A DNA stretch of 21,765 nt from Fen-999 sp035654135 (GTDB lineage: Bacteria; Pseudomonadota; Gammaproteobacteria; Burkholderiales; Rhodocyclaceae), in contig DASRXN010000103.1 in NCBI GenBank assembly GCA_035654135.1, positions 1-21,765 of the forward strand, written 5' to 3'. The position numbers and the translations under genes are program-made. The notes beneath the pieces are model-generated. The model worked only from the letters and a program-made list of their open reading frames with translations. It did not search any database and was not told where the DNA came from. This document shows, piece by piece, positions 12,941 to 19,453 of the stretch (position 1 is the first letter of the stretch; each line of letters starts with the position of its first letter).

Positions 12941-14821
12941 CTACATCTCGATCTGGGTGCCGAGCTCGACGACGCGGTTGGTGGGAATCTTGAAGAACTC
13001 GGTGGCGGAACCGGCGTTGCGGAACATCCAGGCGAACAGCCATTCCCGCCACAGCGGCATGGCGGGCTTGTGGTGGGGCACGATGGTCTCCTTGCCGAGG
13101 AAGAACGAGGTCTGCATCATGTCGAAGCGCAGGCCCTGCGCCGCGCACAGGTCCATGGCATACGGAATGTCGGGTTCATCCTTGAAGCCGTAACGCACCC
13201 GCATCTGATAGAAACCCTGCGGCAGCGCATGCACCTCGACGCGGTCGATCTCCGGCACGTGGGGCACATCCTCGATGAGGACGTTGAGCAGCACCACGCG
13301 CTCGTGCAGCACCTTGTTGTGCAGCAGGTTGTGCAGCATCGCGCGCGGCACGCCATCCGGGTTCGTGGTCATGAAAATGCCGGTGCCCTCGCAGCGGTAG
13401 GGACCGCCGTAGGACAGGCTGGAAATGAAGGCATCCAGCGGCATCGAATCCTGCTTCAGCTTTTCATAAAGCAGCGCCCGGCCGCGTTTCCAGGTCGCCA
13501 GCAGCGTGAATACGGCGAAACCAAGCACCAGCGGAAACCAGCCGCCATCCATGATCTTGACGCTGTTGGCGAAAAAGAAGGCCAGGTCGCCGACGATGAA
13601 CAGCGCCAGGAACATGCCCGCCTTGAGCCCGCTCCATTGCCACAGGCTGCGCACGACGACGAAGGCCAGCACCGTGTCGATCATCATGGTCAACGTCACG
13701 GCAATGCCGTAGGCCGATGCCAGCGCACTCGACGAGCGAAACCCGAGCACCAGGGCGATGACCGCCACCAGCAGCAGCCAGTTGATCGCCGGCACGTAGA
13801 TCTGGCCGATCTCGCGCTCCGAGGTATGCACCGTGTGCAGGCGCGGCGAGTAACCGAGCTGCATCGCCTGCCGGGTCAGGGAGTACGCACCGGAAATTAC
13901 CGCCTGCGAGGCAATGATGGTGGCCAGCGTCGACAGCAGCACCATGGGGATCAGCAGCAAGTCCGGCACCATCAGGAAGAAGGGATTCTGCACCGCCGCC
14001 GGGTCGTCGAGGATCAGCGCCCCCTGGCCCAGATAGTTCAGGTACAGGCAGGGAAACACATAAGCGAACCAGGCCAGTTTGATCGGCCGGCGGCCGAAGT
14101 GACCCATGTCGGCATAGAGCGCTTCGCCACCGGTAACGCACAGCACGACCGCGCCCAGCGACAGGAAGGCCAGCACGTAATTGGCGAGGAAAAATTGCAG
14201 CGCGTACCAGGGATTCACGGCGGCGAGGACGGCGGGATGGCGAACGATGGCCATGACGCCCAGCACGCCCAGCGTGGTGAACCAGAACAGCATGACCGGC
14301 CCGAACAGGGCGCCGACGCTGGCCGTGCCCCGGCGTTGAACGAAGAACAGAGCAACGATCACCACCAGCGTGATCGGCACCACGTAGGGCTTGAAGGCCG
14401 GCGTGACCACTTCCAGGCCTTCGACGGCCGAGAGCACCGAAATTGCCGGCGTGATGACGCCATCGCCGTAGAACAGTGCTGCACCGAAAATGCCCAGCGC
14501 CCCCATCCACCACATCCGCCTGGGGCTGGCGCCACTGGTGCGCATGGCCAGCGCGGTCAGCGCCATGATGCCGCCCTCGCCCCGGTTGTCGGCACGCATG
14601 ATGAACACCACGTACTTCAGCGAAACCGCGATCACCAGCGCCCAGAACACCAGCGACAGGATGCCGAGCACGTTGTCCGGCGCTACCGGCACCGGATGAT
14701 GGCCGCCGAAAACCTCCTTCAGCGTGTACAGGGGGCTGGTGCCGATATCGCCATAAACCACGCCCATGGCGGCCAGTGCGACGGCGGCGGTGCTCTGCTT
14801 GACGTGGAGTTCTGCGGACAT
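12941..14821 (-). CDS. kup: Kup (TrkD) potassium uptake permease
   Basis: A 626-residue KUP/HAK/KT family transporter, the usual length. It imports potassium together with protons across the inner membrane. About twelve membrane helices fill residues 12-455, and a cytoplasmic domain fills the rest. Family signatures are GDIGTSPLYT at 24-33, RADNRGEGGIMAL at 76-88, and FYGDGVITPAISVLSAVEGL at 117-136. The C-terminal segment includes GTGIFMTTNPDGVPRAMLHN. ATG 14821 gives the conserved N-terminus. A perfect TATAAT on the minus strand lies only 11 bases upstream, with no good -35, so a very short leader is possible. It is divergent from ubiC. It ends beside the inverted repeat ahead of regB. Confidence 0.96.
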   Translation of the reverse strand: MSAELHVKQSTAAVALAAMGVVYGDIGTSPLYTLKEVFGGHHPVPVAPDNVLGILSLVFWALVIAVSLKYVVFIMRADNRGEGGIMALTALAMRTSGASPRRMWWMGALGIFGAALFYGDGVITPAISVLSAVEGLEVVTPAFKPYVVPITLVVIVALFFVQRRGTASVGALFGPVMLFWFTTLGVLGVMAIVRHPAVLAAVNPWYALQFFLANYVLAFLSLGAVVLCVTGGEALYADMGHFGRRPIKLAWFAYVFPCLYLNYLGQGALILDDPAAVQNPFFLMVPDLLLIPMVLLSTLATIIASQAVISGAYSLTRQAMQLGYSPRLHTVHTSEREIGQIYVPAINWLLLVAVIALVLGFRSSSALASAYGIAVTLTMMIDTVLAFVVVRSLWQWSGLKAGMFLALFIVGDLAFFFANSVKIMDGGWFPLVLGFAVFTLLATWKRGRALLYEKLKQDSMPLDAFISSLSYGGPYRCEGTGIFMTTNPDGVPRAMLHNLLHNKVLHERVVLLNVLIEDVPHVPEIDRVEVHALPQGFYQMRVRYGFKDEPDIPYAMDLCAAQGLRFDMMQTSFFLGKETIVPHHKPAMPLWREWLFAWMFRNAGSATEFFKIPTNRVVELGTQIEM

Positions 14822-14832
14822 GATCGGCGCGC

Positions 14833-14838
14833 ATTATA
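14833..14838 (-). promoter_or_regulatory. Possible -10 element of kup
   Basis: The minus strand reads TATAAT exactly (plus strand ATTATA). The best -35-like hexamer at proper distance is poor. Transcription would start 4 to 5 bases before the kup ATG, giving an almost leaderless mRNA. Chance occurrence is possible, though such a run is rare in this GC-rich sequence. Confidence 0.35.
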
Positions 14839-14894
14839 GGCGTTGGCGATCATTCCCGCCGAACGTCCGCAGCCCGTAAAATGGCGGCTCCACC

Positions 14895-15440
14895 ATGCTG
14901 CCCCTCGCCTGGACATCCTTCGCTCCCATGGCACCGGCCGCGCGCCCGATGCGCCAGCCGGGGTCGCTGACCGCCCGGCTGGCGAGAGGCGGGACCGTTA
15001 CCGTGGATGTTTTGAGCAGCGGCTGGCAGGCGGCACGCCCCGACGAAGCCGCCACCCTGGGTCTGGCCAGACCCGGACAACGGGTTTACGTGCGCGAGGT
15101 CTGTGTCCGCCGCGACGGGGCGCCGGCCGTGCTGGCGCGCAGCGTCACCACCCGCGCGGGCATCCAGGGGCCATGGAAGGGCCTGCGCACGCTCGGCCGC
15201 CAGCCGCTGGCGACGCTGCTATGGACCGATCCCCTCATCCGTCGCGGGCCATTCGAGTTCGCGCGCCTGCCGGACGGCAACCGCCCACCGGCCCGGCGAT
15301 CATGCTTCTGGCTCGACGGCCAACCGCTCATCGTGCTGGAGGCTTTCGTCGGCCTGCCCTGGCCCGCTGCAGGTTGGCTGCCGCGCCAACGCCGCTGGAT
15401 GGCGCAGGCAATCCCGCACACCTCTCCGTTCAGCGCTTGA
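14895..15440 (+). CDS. ubiC: Chorismate lyase (chorismate--pyruvate lyase)
   Basis: Splits chorismate into 4-hydroxybenzoate and pyruvate, the first committed step of ubiquinone synthesis, in the cytoplasm. The 181-residue protein shows the family pattern in order: PGSLTARLARGG, YVREVCVRRDG with R67, GPWKGLRTLGRQPL, the WTDPLIRRGPFEFARL block, and ARRSCFWLDGQPLIVLEAF with E149. R67 and E149 match the active-site Arg and Glu of the E. coli enzyme in context. The start at ATG 14895 is the earliest reasonable one and has a weak Shine-Dalgarno; ATG 14928 would remove part of the N-terminus. No ubiA follows; instead the gene overlaps by 11 bases with the convergent exported-protein gene. Confidence 0.9.
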   Translation: MLPLAWTSFAPMAPAARPMRQPGSLTARLARGGTVTVDVLSSGWQAARPDEAATLGLARPGQRVYVREVCVRRDGAPAVLARSVTTRAGIQGPWKGLRTLGRQPLATLLWTDPLIRRGPFEFARLPDGNRPPARRSCFWLDGQPLIVLEAFVGLPWPAAGWLPRQRRWMAQAIPHTSPFSA

Positions 15441-15924
15441 CGGGCTGCCAGAGCACCGCAACGACGCCAATCTTCGTGCTGAAGCCCTTGGCGAATTTCT
15501 GCCCGATCGGCACGTTCTTGCCACCCCCCGGCAACGCGGTGAGAACCAGTTCCGTCATCTGGTCGTCGGTCAACCTGGTCGCGCCGTCGGAATGCCAGAC
15601 CCTGACGCCGCCGCACTCGTCGCGATCGATCAGCAATTCCTTGTCCGACTTTGCAGCCGGCACGACGATCATGACGCCATCCTTGGTCTCGACGGCATGG
15701 GCGGAGCCGGCAGTGACCTCGATGGTTTCGCCGCCTTCCGGCCTCGCAGTCGCCGCCAGTGTGACCAGTTCCTCGTCGCTCAGATTGGTGGCGCCCTCGG
15801 TGTGCCAGAGTCGGAACGAGCCATCCTGATTCAGCTGAATCAGCAGCGTATTGTCGGCAGCGAATGCCGACCAGGCAGTGCCGAGGATGAAAGCCGCCGC
15901 GAGCAGGCGAGTGATGAAGGCCAT
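15430..15924 (-). CDS. Exported hypothetical protein with a duplicated 39-residue module
   Basis: I do not recognise a named family. The 164-residue protein has a clear signal peptide (hydrophobic LLAAAFILGTAWSAFA, cleavage near residue 22). Residues 27-65 and 97-135 are an internal duplication: each starts LLI, has R-x-W-H-x-x-G-A-T-x-L-x-D in the middle, and ends near P-x-G-G. By my alignment 18 of 39 positions are identical without gaps, and the copies are exactly 70 residues apart. Between and after them lie hydrophobic beta-like segments (KDGVMIVVPA, IGVVAVLWQP). The single cysteine is C104. A periplasmic location is inferred. The 3' end overlaps ubiC by 11 bases. It is the last of the minus-strand genes downstream of tRNA-Leu. 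Confidence 0.8.
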   Translation of the reverse strand: MAFITRLLAAAFILGTAWSAFAADNTLLIQLNQDGSFRLWHTEGATNLSDEELVTLAATARPEGGETIEVTAGSAHAVETKDGVMIVVPAAKSDKELLIDRDECGGVRVWHSDGATRLTDDQMTELVLTALPGGGKNVPIGQKFAKGFSTKIGVVAVLWQPVKR

Positions 15925-15947
15925 GATCAGAAGGCGGCGGGAATCAA

Positions 15948-16073
15948 TCAGTCCAGCCCGAACTTGCCGGTGGAAGCCTTATCCACGTGCAGCAGCACCT
16001 GGGCGCCCCCATACAGGACCGCGAAGATCAGGATGGCGGCAATCACTTTCACCCACGTCGGTAACTTGTTCAT
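15948..16073 (-). CDS. Small single-pass membrane protein, 41 aa
   Basis: A short open frame of 41 residues, from ATG at 16073 to TGA at 15948. It starts MNKLPTWVKVIAAILIFAVL, giving a basic N-terminus and one hydrophobic helix at about residues 8-21, then a polar tail (QVLLHVDKASTGKFGLD). It fills the gap between the PagL-like gene (60 bases upstream) and the exported hypothetical gene (23 bases downstream), all on the same strand. Codon third positions are GC-rich as in real genes here. There is no clear Shine-Dalgarno, and I know no family for it. Such a layout is typical of small membrane proteins that annotators omit, but chance cannot be excluded. Confidence 0.55.
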   Translation of the reverse strand: MNKLPTWVKVIAAILIFAVLYGGAQVLLHVDKASTGKFGLD

Positions 16074-16133
16074 CGTTCGAGCACCAGAAACACACTTTCA
16101 ACCAATTGTCCGCCTGCGTGACCGCTCGATTTC

Positions 16134-16676
16134 TCAGTCGAGGGCATAACCCACGCGCAAGAGCAGGTAGTCCTGCCCGGGATTCGGGCGTTTGATGTCG
16201 GCGTTGGAATAGTGAGTGAAGCGCAACCCGAGGGTCCAGGGCGTGCTGGCGAAACGGTGGAACACGCCGATCGAATTGCCGAACTGGAAATCGGTGGAGA
16301 TGTTTTTGTCGCCCAAACGGCTGCCGGAGAACACATTCGCGCCGATACCGAGTTCGACACCAGTTTGCTGCGTAAACCAATAACGTGCCGTTGGCGTCAG
16401 GCCGACATGCCAGAGCGAACCGTTCGACAAACCCGAAGGCGCGGTGACACGACCTGCCGATGTTTCGAGGCGGGCATCCAGCCTGCTGCCGGCAAAATCG
16501 CGCGTCCAAAACGGATGGGCTTCATAGGTCAACATCGTGTTGTGATAAGCGTCATCCTCACCCCACAGCAAGCCAACCTCGCCGGCATGAGTACTCGCGA
16601 GACAGGCGCCGGACAGTACCGCCGCGACGAATGAATGGCGCAGCGAGAACGAAGCTGGGCGAGATGACGTTTGCAT
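16134..16676 (-). CDS. pagL: PagL-like lipid A 3-O-deacylase (acyloxyacyl hydrolase family)
   Basis: A 180-residue protein with a signal peptide (SFVAAVLSGACLASTHAG) and an 8-stranded outer-membrane barrel pattern of alternating residues. The active-site region is LRFTHYSNADIKRPNPGQDY, containing the H-x-S-N signature of PagL near the C-terminus. The last residue of the barrel region is close to an aromatic pattern (LLLRVGYALD). PagL removes the 3-O acyl chain of lipid A in the outer membrane. The residue 14 after the His, where P. aeruginosa PagL has Glu, appears to be Asp here. ATG 16676 has the Shine-Dalgarno AGGGAG; the frame runs on upstream only because it reads through the tRNA gene. 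The start is 47 bases downstream of tRNA-Leu with no terminator between. Confidence 0.82.
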   Translation of the reverse strand: MQTSSRPASFSLRHSFVAAVLSGACLASTHAGEVGLLWGEDDAYHNTMLTYEAHPFWTRDFAGSRLDARLETSAGRVTAPSGLSNGSLWHVGLTPTARYWFTQQTGVELGIGANVFSGSRLGDKNISTDFQFGNSIGVFHRFASTPWTLGLRFTHYSNADIKRPNPGQDYLLLRVGYALD

Positions 16677-16723
16677 CAGATGGATCTCCCTCGTAAGTCG
16701 ACGGCCTGACTTTGCAGTCCTGC

Positions 16724-16808
16724 TGGTGCCGGGAGAGGGACTCGAACCCTCACACCTTGCGGCGGCGGATTTTGAGTCCGCTGCGTCTACCGATTCCGCC
16801 ATCCCGGC
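16724..16808 (-). tRNA. tRNA-Leu (anticodon CAA)
   Basis: On the minus strand the gene begins GCCGGGA and ends TCCCGGC-A-CCA, giving a 7-bp acceptor stem with encoded CCA. The anticodon stem GCGGA/TCCGC encloses the loop CTCAAAA, so the anticodon is CAA (plus strand 16772-16774) and reads UUG. A long variable arm is present, as in class II leucine tRNAs, with length 85. The T-arm sequence GGGTTCGAGTCCC is normal. A near-consensus promoter lies about 47 bases upstream. Confidence 0.97.
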
Positions 16809-16816
16809 CAGGAGGC

Positions 16817-16839
16817 AAGGCGCGTAAAATGCGCGCCTT
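16817..16839. repeat. Inverted repeat in the tRNA-Leu/queA intergenic region
   Basis: AAGGCGCG (16817-16824) and CGCGCCTT (16832-16839) form an 8-bp stem around TAAAATG. On the plus strand TAAAAT at 16825-16830, followed by GC-rich GCGCGCC, could be the -10 of queA, but no -35 fits. On the minus strand it would be a hairpin in the tRNA 5' leader, removed by RNase P. Confidence 0.4.
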
Positions 16840-16854
16840 CGTTTGGAGGGCCGC

Positions 16855-16883
16855 ATTATCCGCGAATCGTCCCTCCGCTTCAA
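16855..16883 (-). promoter_or_regulatory. Sigma70-type promoter of tRNA-Leu
   Basis: On the minus strand TTGAAG (complement of 16878-16883), exactly 17 bases, then GATAAT (complement of 16855-16860). Matches are 4 of 6 and 5 of 6. The bases after the -10 are GC-rich (GCGGCCC), like discriminators of stringently controlled stable-RNA promoters. Transcription would start near 16848, about 40 bases before the mature tRNA. Confidence 0.65.
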
Positions 16884-16899
16884 CCGAAGCTTATCCCCC

Positions 16900-17916
16900 G
16901 TGCTGACCCTCGACGATTTCGACTACCTCCTGCCGCCAGACCGCATCGCCCAGATCCCGCTTGCCGAACGCTCGGCGAGCCGGCTGCTGGTGATGCACGG
17001 CTCGGAGTTGGAGGATCGCGGCATCCGCGACCTGCCCGGTCTGCTCGTGCCCGGCGATCTGCTGGTGATGAACGACACGCGCGTCATCCATGCCCGCCTC
17101 TACGGCCGCAAGGACAGCGGCGGCCAGGTCGAGGTGTTGGTGGAACGGATTGCCGCTGACGGCGAAGTCATTGCCCAGATGCGGGCCAGCAAACCACCGA
17201 AACCGGGCTCGCGCCTGCGCCTCGAAGATGCCATCGAGGCCGAAGTACTGGGCCGTATCGGCGAGTTCTGGCGACTGACTTTCAATGGCGACGCGGTGGA
17301 GCTGATCGAGCGCCATGGCCGGCTGCCGCTGCCACCCTATATCGAGCGCGCCGCCGAAACACCGGACGAGGAGCGCTACCAGACAGTGTTCGCGCGTGAG
17401 AAGGGTTCAGTGGCGGCGCCGACCGCCGGTCTGCATTTCGATCCGCCACTGCTGGCCGCGCTCGCCGAACGCGGCATCGCAACCGCCCACGTGACGCTGC
17501 ACGTCGGTGCCGGCACCTTCCAGCCAGTGCGCGTGCATGACCTGGCCGAGCATCGCATGCACAAGGAACGCTATTGGGTACCGCAAGCAACAGTGGATGC
17601 CATCGCCGCCTGCCGCGCCCGCGGCGGCCGCGTGGTTGCCGTCGGCACCACCAGCCTGCGCACATTGGAGACGGCCGCGCCCGACGGAGAACTGAAGGCT
17701 GGAGAAGGCGAGAGCGAACTCTTCGTCACGCCGGGTTTCGACTTCAAGGTCGTCGATGTGCTGCTCACCAATTTCCACCTGCCGAAGTCGACGCTGCTGA
17801 TGCTGGTCTCGGCCTTCGGCGGTCTGGACAACATCCGCGCCGCCTACCGGCACGCCATCGAGCACAATTACCGCTTCTTCAGCTACGGCGACGCCATGCT
17901 GATCCACAGAAAATGA
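16900..17916 (+). CDS. queA: S-adenosylmethionine:tRNA ribosyltransferase-isomerase
   Basis: Transfers and rearranges the ribose of S-adenosylmethionine onto 7-aminomethyl-7-deazaguanine in tRNA, forming epoxyqueuosine. The 338-residue protein has the full family pattern: LDDFDYLLPPDRIAQIPLAE near the start, GDLLVMNDTRVIHARLYGRK, PLPPYIERAAETPDEERYQT, the GSVAAPTAGLHFDPPLL block, and THVTLHVGAGTFQPVR-like (here AHVTLHVGAGTFQPVR). The C-terminus has TNFHLPKSTLLMLVSAFGG. The GTG at 16900 gives the conserved N-terminus VLTLDDFDY; an upstream TTG at 16843 would add residues not found in the family. No good Shine-Dalgarno is seen. Its stop overlaps the tgt start as ATGA, so the two queuosine genes are translationally coupled. 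Confidence 0.97.
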   Translation: MLTLDDFDYLLPPDRIAQIPLAERSASRLLVMHGSELEDRGIRDLPGLLVPGDLLVMNDTRVIHARLYGRKDSGGQVEVLVERIAADGEVIAQMRASKPPKPGSRLRLEDAIEAEVLGRIGEFWRLTFNGDAVELIERHGRLPLPPYIERAAETPDEERYQTVFAREKGSVAAPTAGLHFDPPLLAALAERGIATAHVTLHVGAGTFQPVRVHDLAEHRMHKERYWVPQATVDAIAACRARGGRVVAVGTTSLRTLETAAPDGELKAGEGESELFVTPGFDFKVVDVLLTNFHLPKSTLLMLVSAFGGLDNIRAAYRHAIEHNYRFFSYGDAMLIHRK

Positions 17917-19025
17917 AATTCGACCTCCTCGCCACCGACGGCGCCGCCCGGCGCGGCACGCTCACTCTCGCTCACGGCAGCATCGAGACGCCCGTGTTCA
18001 TGCCCGTCGGCACCTACGGCACCGTCAAGGCGATGGCGCCGAACGAACTCACCGACATCGGCGCGCAGATCGTGCTCGGCAACACCTTCCACCTCTGGTT
18101 GCGGCCGGGGCTGGAGGCGATCGCCGCCCACGACGGCCTGCACCGCTTCATGGCTTGGGACAGGCCCATCCTCACCGATTCGGGCGGCTTCCAGGTGTTC
18201 AGCCTGGGCGCGCTGCGCAAGATCACCGAAGAAGGCGTCAAGTTCGCCTCGCCGGTCAATGGCGACCGGCTGTTCCTGACGCCGGAGGAATCCATGCGCA
18301 TTCAGCACGTGCTGAACTCGGACGTGGTGATGATCTTCGACGAATGCACGCCCTACCCGGCCGACCTGCGCCAGGCTGGCGACTCGATGCGCCTCAGTCT
18401 GCGCTGGGCGCGGCGCTCGCGCGACGAGCATGACCGACTGGAGAACACCAATGCCCTGTTCGGCATTGTCCAGGGCGGCATGTACGAAAGTCTGCGCGAC
18501 GAGTCATTGGCCGGGCTGACGGGCATCGGCTTCGATGGCTTTGCCATCGGCGGCCTTTCGGTGGGCGAGCCGAAGGAGGACTTTGTCCGCATCCTTGCCC
18601 ACACCGCACCGCGCCTGCCGGCGGACAAACCGCGCTACCTCATGGGCGTCGGCACGCCCGAGGACATCGTCTATGCGGTAGGCCGGGGCATCGACATGTT
18701 CGATTGCGTGCTGCCGACGCGCAACGCCCGCAACGGCCACCTGTTCACGCGCTGGGGCGACGTCCGCATCAAGAATGCCTGCCACAAGACCGACACGCGG
18801 CCGCTGGACGAGACCTGTGGTTGCTACTGCTGCCGCAACTTCAGTCGCGCCTATCTGCACCACCTGCACCGGGTCGGCGAGATCCTAGGCGCGCGCCTCA
18901 ACACCATCCACAATCTGTTCTACTATCAAACGTTGATGACGGAATTGCGCAGGGCCATCGCCGAAAACCGCCTCGCTGCCTTCAGCGCCGAATTCCACCG
19001 GAACCGGGCGCGCGGGCCGGTATAA
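17913..19025 (+). CDS. tgt: tRNA-guanine transglycosylase
   Basis: Exchanges guanine 34 for preQ1 in tRNAs with GUN anticodons; QueA then acts on the product. The 370-residue TIM-barrel enzyme has D89 (TDSGGFQVFSLG) as general base, D264 (GIDMFDCVLPTRNARNG) as nucleophile, the GIVQGG and GLSVGE substrate-binding segments, and a zinc site C302-x-C304-x2-C307 and H333 (CGCYCC, then NTIH). The length is standard for bacteria. The start overlaps the queA stop by the ATGA arrangement. Its TAA stop is part of a TATAAT that may drive yajC. The order queA-tgt-yajC-secD-secF is the classic proteobacterial one. Confidence 0.98.
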   Translation: MKFDLLATDGAARRGTLTLAHGSIETPVFMPVGTYGTVKAMAPNELTDIGAQIVLGNTFHLWLRPGLEAIAAHDGLHRFMAWDRPILTDSGGFQVFSLGALRKITEEGVKFASPVNGDRLFLTPEESMRIQHVLNSDVVMIFDECTPYPADLRQAGDSMRLSLRWARRSRDEHDRLENTNALFGIVQGGMYESLRDESLAGLTGIGFDGFAIGGLSVGEPKEDFVRILAHTAPRLPADKPRYLMGVGTPEDIVYAVGRGIDMFDCVLPTRNARNGHLFTRWGDVRIKNACHKTDTRPLDETCGCYCCRNFSRAYLHHLHRVGEILGARLNTIHNLFYYQTLMTELRRAIAENRLAAFSAEFHRNRARGPV

Positions 19026-19026
19026 T
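19021..19026 (+). promoter_or_regulatory. Possible -10 element of the yajC-secDF operon
   Basis: A perfect TATAAT overlaps the tgt stop codon (TAA at 19023-19025), 33 bases before the yajC start. The bases at the -35 distance (CCGGAA) are poor, so this may be a weak or activator-dependent promoter, or chance. Confidence 0.4.
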
Positions 19027-19059
19027 GCCCGGCTTATTTCCCTCCACCTGGAGTCCAAC

Positions 19060-19404
19060 ATGCTGATTTCAAACGCCTACGCCCAAGCCGCGCCGGCAGC
19101 CGCCAACGACCCGACCGGCGGCCTGATGGGCATGCTGCCCATCATCCTGATGTTCGTCGTGCTCTGGTTCCTGATGATCCGGCCGCAGATGAAGAAGTCC
19201 AAGGAGCACCAGAAGATGGTCACCGAGTTGCAAAAGGGCGACGAGGTGGTCACCCAAGGCGGCATCGTCGGTCGCGTTACCAAGCTCAGCGAGAACTACA
19301 TCACTGTCGAAATCGCCGAAGGCAAGAATGGCTCGGTCGAAGTTACGGTTCAGAAGCAAGCCATCGGCGCCCTGCTGCCCAAGGGCACGCTGAAGTCGCT
19401 CTAA
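19060..19404 (+). CDS. yajC: Sec translocon accessory protein YajC
   Basis: A 114-residue membrane protein that associates with SecD and SecF in the inner membrane. It has a single membrane helix at about residues 22-40 (MGMLPIILMFVVLWFLMI), followed by the conserved RPQMKKSKEHQKM segment. The cytoplasmic domain is KGDEVVTQGGIVGRVTKL. ATG 19060 follows GGAG with good spacing. secD starts 49 bases downstream, after a perfect 26-bp palindrome. Confidence 0.97.
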   Translation: MLISNAYAQAAPAAANDPTGGLMGMLPIILMFVVLWFLMIRPQMKKSKEHQKMVTELQKGDEVVTQGGIVGRVTKLSENYITVEIAEGKNGSVEVTVQKQAIGALLPKGTLKSL

Positions 19405-19415
19405 TCACCTTCTGT

Positions 19416-19441
19416 GCGCCGGTACCCGCGGGTACCGGCGC
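19416..19441. repeat. Perfect 26-bp palindrome between yajC and secD
   Basis: The 26 bases read the same on both strands: GCGCCGGTACCCG is followed at once by its reverse complement CGGGTACCGGCGC. A 12-bp palindrome, ACCGGCGCCGGT (19434-19445), overlaps its right end. As RNA it forms an 11-bp GC-rich stem with a 4-base loop, ending 12 bases before the secD ATG. There is no T-run. It may tune secD expression, mark an mRNA end, or bind a dimeric protein. Confidence 0.7.
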
Positions 19442-19453
19442 CGGTGCCCCACC

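Noticed and set aside
13070..14839. 589-residue plus-strand open frame antisense to kup
   Set aside because: Rich in Arg, His and Gln with no domain pattern; it is the complement frame of a clear transporter gene in GC-rich DNA.
16825..16830. TAAAAT as a confident queA promoter
   Set aside because: No acceptable -35 lies at 16-18 bases upstream, where the sequence belongs to the tRNA gene.
16677..16883. N-terminal extension of the PagL frame up to 16883
   Set aside because: The extra residues are the translation of the tRNA-Leu gene and its leader; the signal peptide and Shine-Dalgarno fix the start at 16676.
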